From: CAYOEZ01 sp964402955
GTDB lineage: Bacteria; Chloroflexota; DTOL01; DAOUCN01
NCBI GenBank assembly: GCA_964402955.1
Contig: CAYOEZ010000269.1
Location: forward strand, 1-5,994
Direction of reading: 5' to 3'
DNA: 5,994 nucleotides
Part shown: piece after piece, positions 4,553-5,994 of the stretch
Layout of the letters: each line of letters starts with the position of its first letter
Position numbering within the stretch: the stretch's first letter is position 1
Made by a program: the position numbers and the translations under genes
The notes under the pieces: generated by a model
The model's database searches: none
What the model saw: the letters and a program-made list of their open reading frames with translations, nothing else
Told to the model about the DNA's origin: nothing

Positions 4553-5887
4553 TTAGCCGCCCATGAGGCCGCTCAGGCCGCGTGGCAGACGCCCGCTTGA
4601 GGCCATTTTCATGAGCTTCTGCATTTGCCGGAACTGGTTGAGAAGCTGGTTGACTTCTTGCACGGTGGCGCCACTGCCCGCGGCGATGCGGCGCTTGCGC
4701 CGTCCCTCGATCACGTTCGGGTTCTGGCGCTCCTCGTGTGTCATCGAGCGGATGATCGCCTCGATGTGTTTCATCTGTTTCTCAGTGGCAGCTTCGTCCA
4801 TGCCTGGCGCCTTAGCGGCGCCGCCCATGCCCGGTATCATCTCCATGACTTGCTGCAATGGTCCCATCTTGCGCAACTGCTGCATTTGCTCCAGGAAGTC
4901 TTCCAGGTCGAAGCGAGAACTGCGCATCTTCTCTTCGAGGATTTCCGCTTGCTTCTGGTCAAAGGTGGCCTGCGCCTTCTCGATCAGGCTGAGCATGTCG
5001 CCCATGCCCAGGATACGCGAGGCCAGGCGCTCCGGATAAAACGGCTCGAGCGCATCCGTCTTTTCGCCCATGGCCAGATATTTGATGGGAACGCCGGTGA
5101 CGGAGCGGATGGAGAGTGCTGCGCCGCCGCGGGCATCGCCGTCTACCTTGGTCAGAATCAGCCCGGTCAGGCCGATCTGCTTATGAAACTCGTCGGCGAC
5201 GCGTACGGCGTCTTGCCCGGTCATGGCATCGGCAACAAGGACGACTTCGTGAGGCGCGACCTTGGACTTGATCTGGCGCAACTCGTCCATCATCTGCTGG
5301 TCGATTGCCAGTCGCCCGGCCGTGTCGAGGATGACCACGTCCTGAGCCGTATCTTTTGCCTGCTTGACAGCGTTTCGGCAAATGTCGGGTGGCGCGTTGC
5401 GCGGGTCTTCGCTGTAGACGGGAATGTCGATCTGTTTGCCGAGCGTGATGAGCTGCTGGATGGCCGCAGGCCGGCGCACGTCGGCGGCGACCAGGAGCGG
5501 CCGGTGACCTTCCTTGCGTATCTGCAAGGCGAGCTTGGCGGCTGTGGTTGTCTTCCCTGAGCCTTGCAAGCCGACGAGCATTATGACAGTGGGCGAGCCG
5601 GCGAATGAGAGCTTGCTCTGCCCGCCGCCGAGGGTGGCAATCAGCTCGTCGTTGACGATCTTGATGACTTGCTGGGCCGGGTTGAGACCCTGCAAGACCT
5701 GCGTCCCCAGGGCGCGCTCGCGCACGCGGGCAAGGAACTCCCTGGCCACCTTGAAGTTGACATCGGCTTCCAGTAAGGCGACGCGCACCTCGCGCAGCGC
5801 TTCATCAAGGTCTTTCTCAGCGATGACGCCCTTGTTGCGCAGGCGGCTAAACACGCCTTGTAGTCGTTCGGATAGTGATTCAAACAC
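4553..5887 (-). CDS. ffh: Signal recognition particle GTPase Ffh (SRP54)
   Basis: Ffh binds the SRP RNA and hydrophobic signal sequences on nascent chains, and docks with FtsY at the membrane to deliver proteins to the Sec translocon. The 444-aa protein has the N domain (about 1-95), the G domain with P-loop 'GLQGSGKT' (106-113), 'DVRRPAA' (136-142), 'DTAGR' (188-192), 'TKVDGDARGG' (246-255) and 'GEKTDAL' (274-280), and a methionine-rich M domain (about 300-444). The RNA-binding motif is 'RRKRRIAAGSG' (396-406), with 'MIPGM' before it. Length is normal for bacterial Ffh. The start is GTG at 5887, giving the usual 'MFESLSERL' beginning, with GGAGG (5894-5898) 6 nt upstream. A 16-residue longer frame from a TTG at 5935 overlaps the -35 box and is rejected. 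The gene is convergent with the isomerase gene and appears monocistronic here. Confidence 0.98.
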   Translation of the reverse strand: MFESLSERLQGVFSRLRNKGVIAEKDLDEALREVRVALLEADVNFKVAREFLARVRERALGTQVLQGLNPAQQVIKIVNDELIATLGGGQSKLSFAGSPTVIMLVGLQGSGKTTTAAKLALQIRKEGHRPLLVAADVRRPAAIQQLITLGKQIDIPVYSEDPRNAPPDICRNAVKQAKDTAQDVVILDTAGRLAIDQQMMDELRQIKSKVAPHEVVLVADAMTGQDAVRVADEFHKQIGLTGLILTKVDGDARGGAALSIRSVTGVPIKYLAMGEKTDALEPFYPERLASRILGMGDMLSLIEKAQATFDQKQAEILEEKMRSSRFDLEDFLEQMQQLRKMGPLQQVMEMIPGMGGAAKAPGMDEAATEKQMKHIEAIIRSMTHEERQNPNVIEGRRKRRIAAGSGATVQEVNQLLNQFRQMQKLMKMASSGRLPRGLSGLMGG

Positions 5888-5906
5888 GACGGGCCTCCAT
5901 GCGGCT

Positions 5907-5935
5907 ATTATACAGCAGTGGGGTAGAGGGGTCAA
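5907..5935 (-). promoter_or_regulatory. Sigma-70-type promoter of ffh
   Basis: On the minus strand TTGACC (5935-5930) and a perfect TATAAT (5912-5907) are spaced 17 nt apart. Transcription would begin near 5900, leaving a leader of only about 13 nt that barely includes the Shine-Dalgarno. A second TTGACA (5952-5947) lies 17 bp further upstream but has no matching -10. Nothing else is seen in 5953-5994. Confidence 0.75.
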
Positions 5936-5994
5936 CTTGATGGTAGTGTCAACATTTGTGTGTAAGTTCTGCGATCGGCTTATCCTGCCACTTC

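Noticed and set aside
4272..4566. Small plus-strand open frames over the IS left end
   Set aside because: They overlap the structured bridge RNA region and element boundary and have no coding signature.
4625..5560. Plus-strand open frame (311 aa) opposite ffh
   Set aside because: It is an antisense shadow of a highly conserved gene.
5888..5935. Ffh start at TTG 5935
   Set aside because: It overlaps the -35 box and lies upstream of the predicted transcription start. The extra 16 residues are unlike any Ffh N-terminus, and GTG 5887 has a good Shine-Dalgarno.

Overview
The window suggests a bacterial chromosome segment, most plausibly from a GC-rich Chloroflexota (Anaerolineae/Caldilineae-like) lineage. 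The clues are a secreted protein with Ig-like repeats, a malectin-like domain and a Pro/Thr 'TPTPT' tail, strong Shine-Dalgarno sites, and GC-rich dispersed palindromes. The phylum is an inference. The housekeeping anchor is ffh, the signal recognition particle GTPase.

Layout. Positions 1-290 hold no gene but contain two inverted-repeat structures, one a perfect 25-bp repeat. A secreted malectin/Ig-like protein is encoded on the minus strand (291-1604). A 417-bp divergent intergenic region (1605-2021) carries a good sigma-70-type promoter on each strand. A hydroxypyruvate-isomerase-like TIM-barrel enzyme follows on the plus strand (2022-2786). Then comes a complete IS110-family insertion sequence (2830-4459) with an intact DEDD/serine transposase on the minus strand (2973-4199). 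ffh lies on the minus strand (4553-5887), convergent with the isomerase gene.

The main result is the IS110 element. Its ends can be placed to within 3 bp, because removing it rebuilds a 25-bp inverted repeat (23/25 matching) between the isomerase gene and ffh. The 260 bp upstream of the transposase encode a candidate bridge RNA whose four guides can be read directly. Target-loop guides CGTGCCTCC and ACCACGGA match the left and right flanks. Donor-loop guides AAAGCAAGTC and CTGTAACAGG match the right and left ends of the element. A perfect -35 (TTGACA) lies just inside the right end and a perfect -10 (TATAAT) just inside the left end. They would sit 18 bp apart only when the ends are joined in a circle, so the bridge RNA promoter looks circle-activated. 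The transposase Shine-Dalgarno is buried in an 8-bp stem. The other arm of the split palindrome still holds an intact, unoccupied copy of the 14-bp target.

The host genes look unrelated in function. The element sits in the tail-to-tail gap between two convergent genes, where insertion breaks no reading frame.
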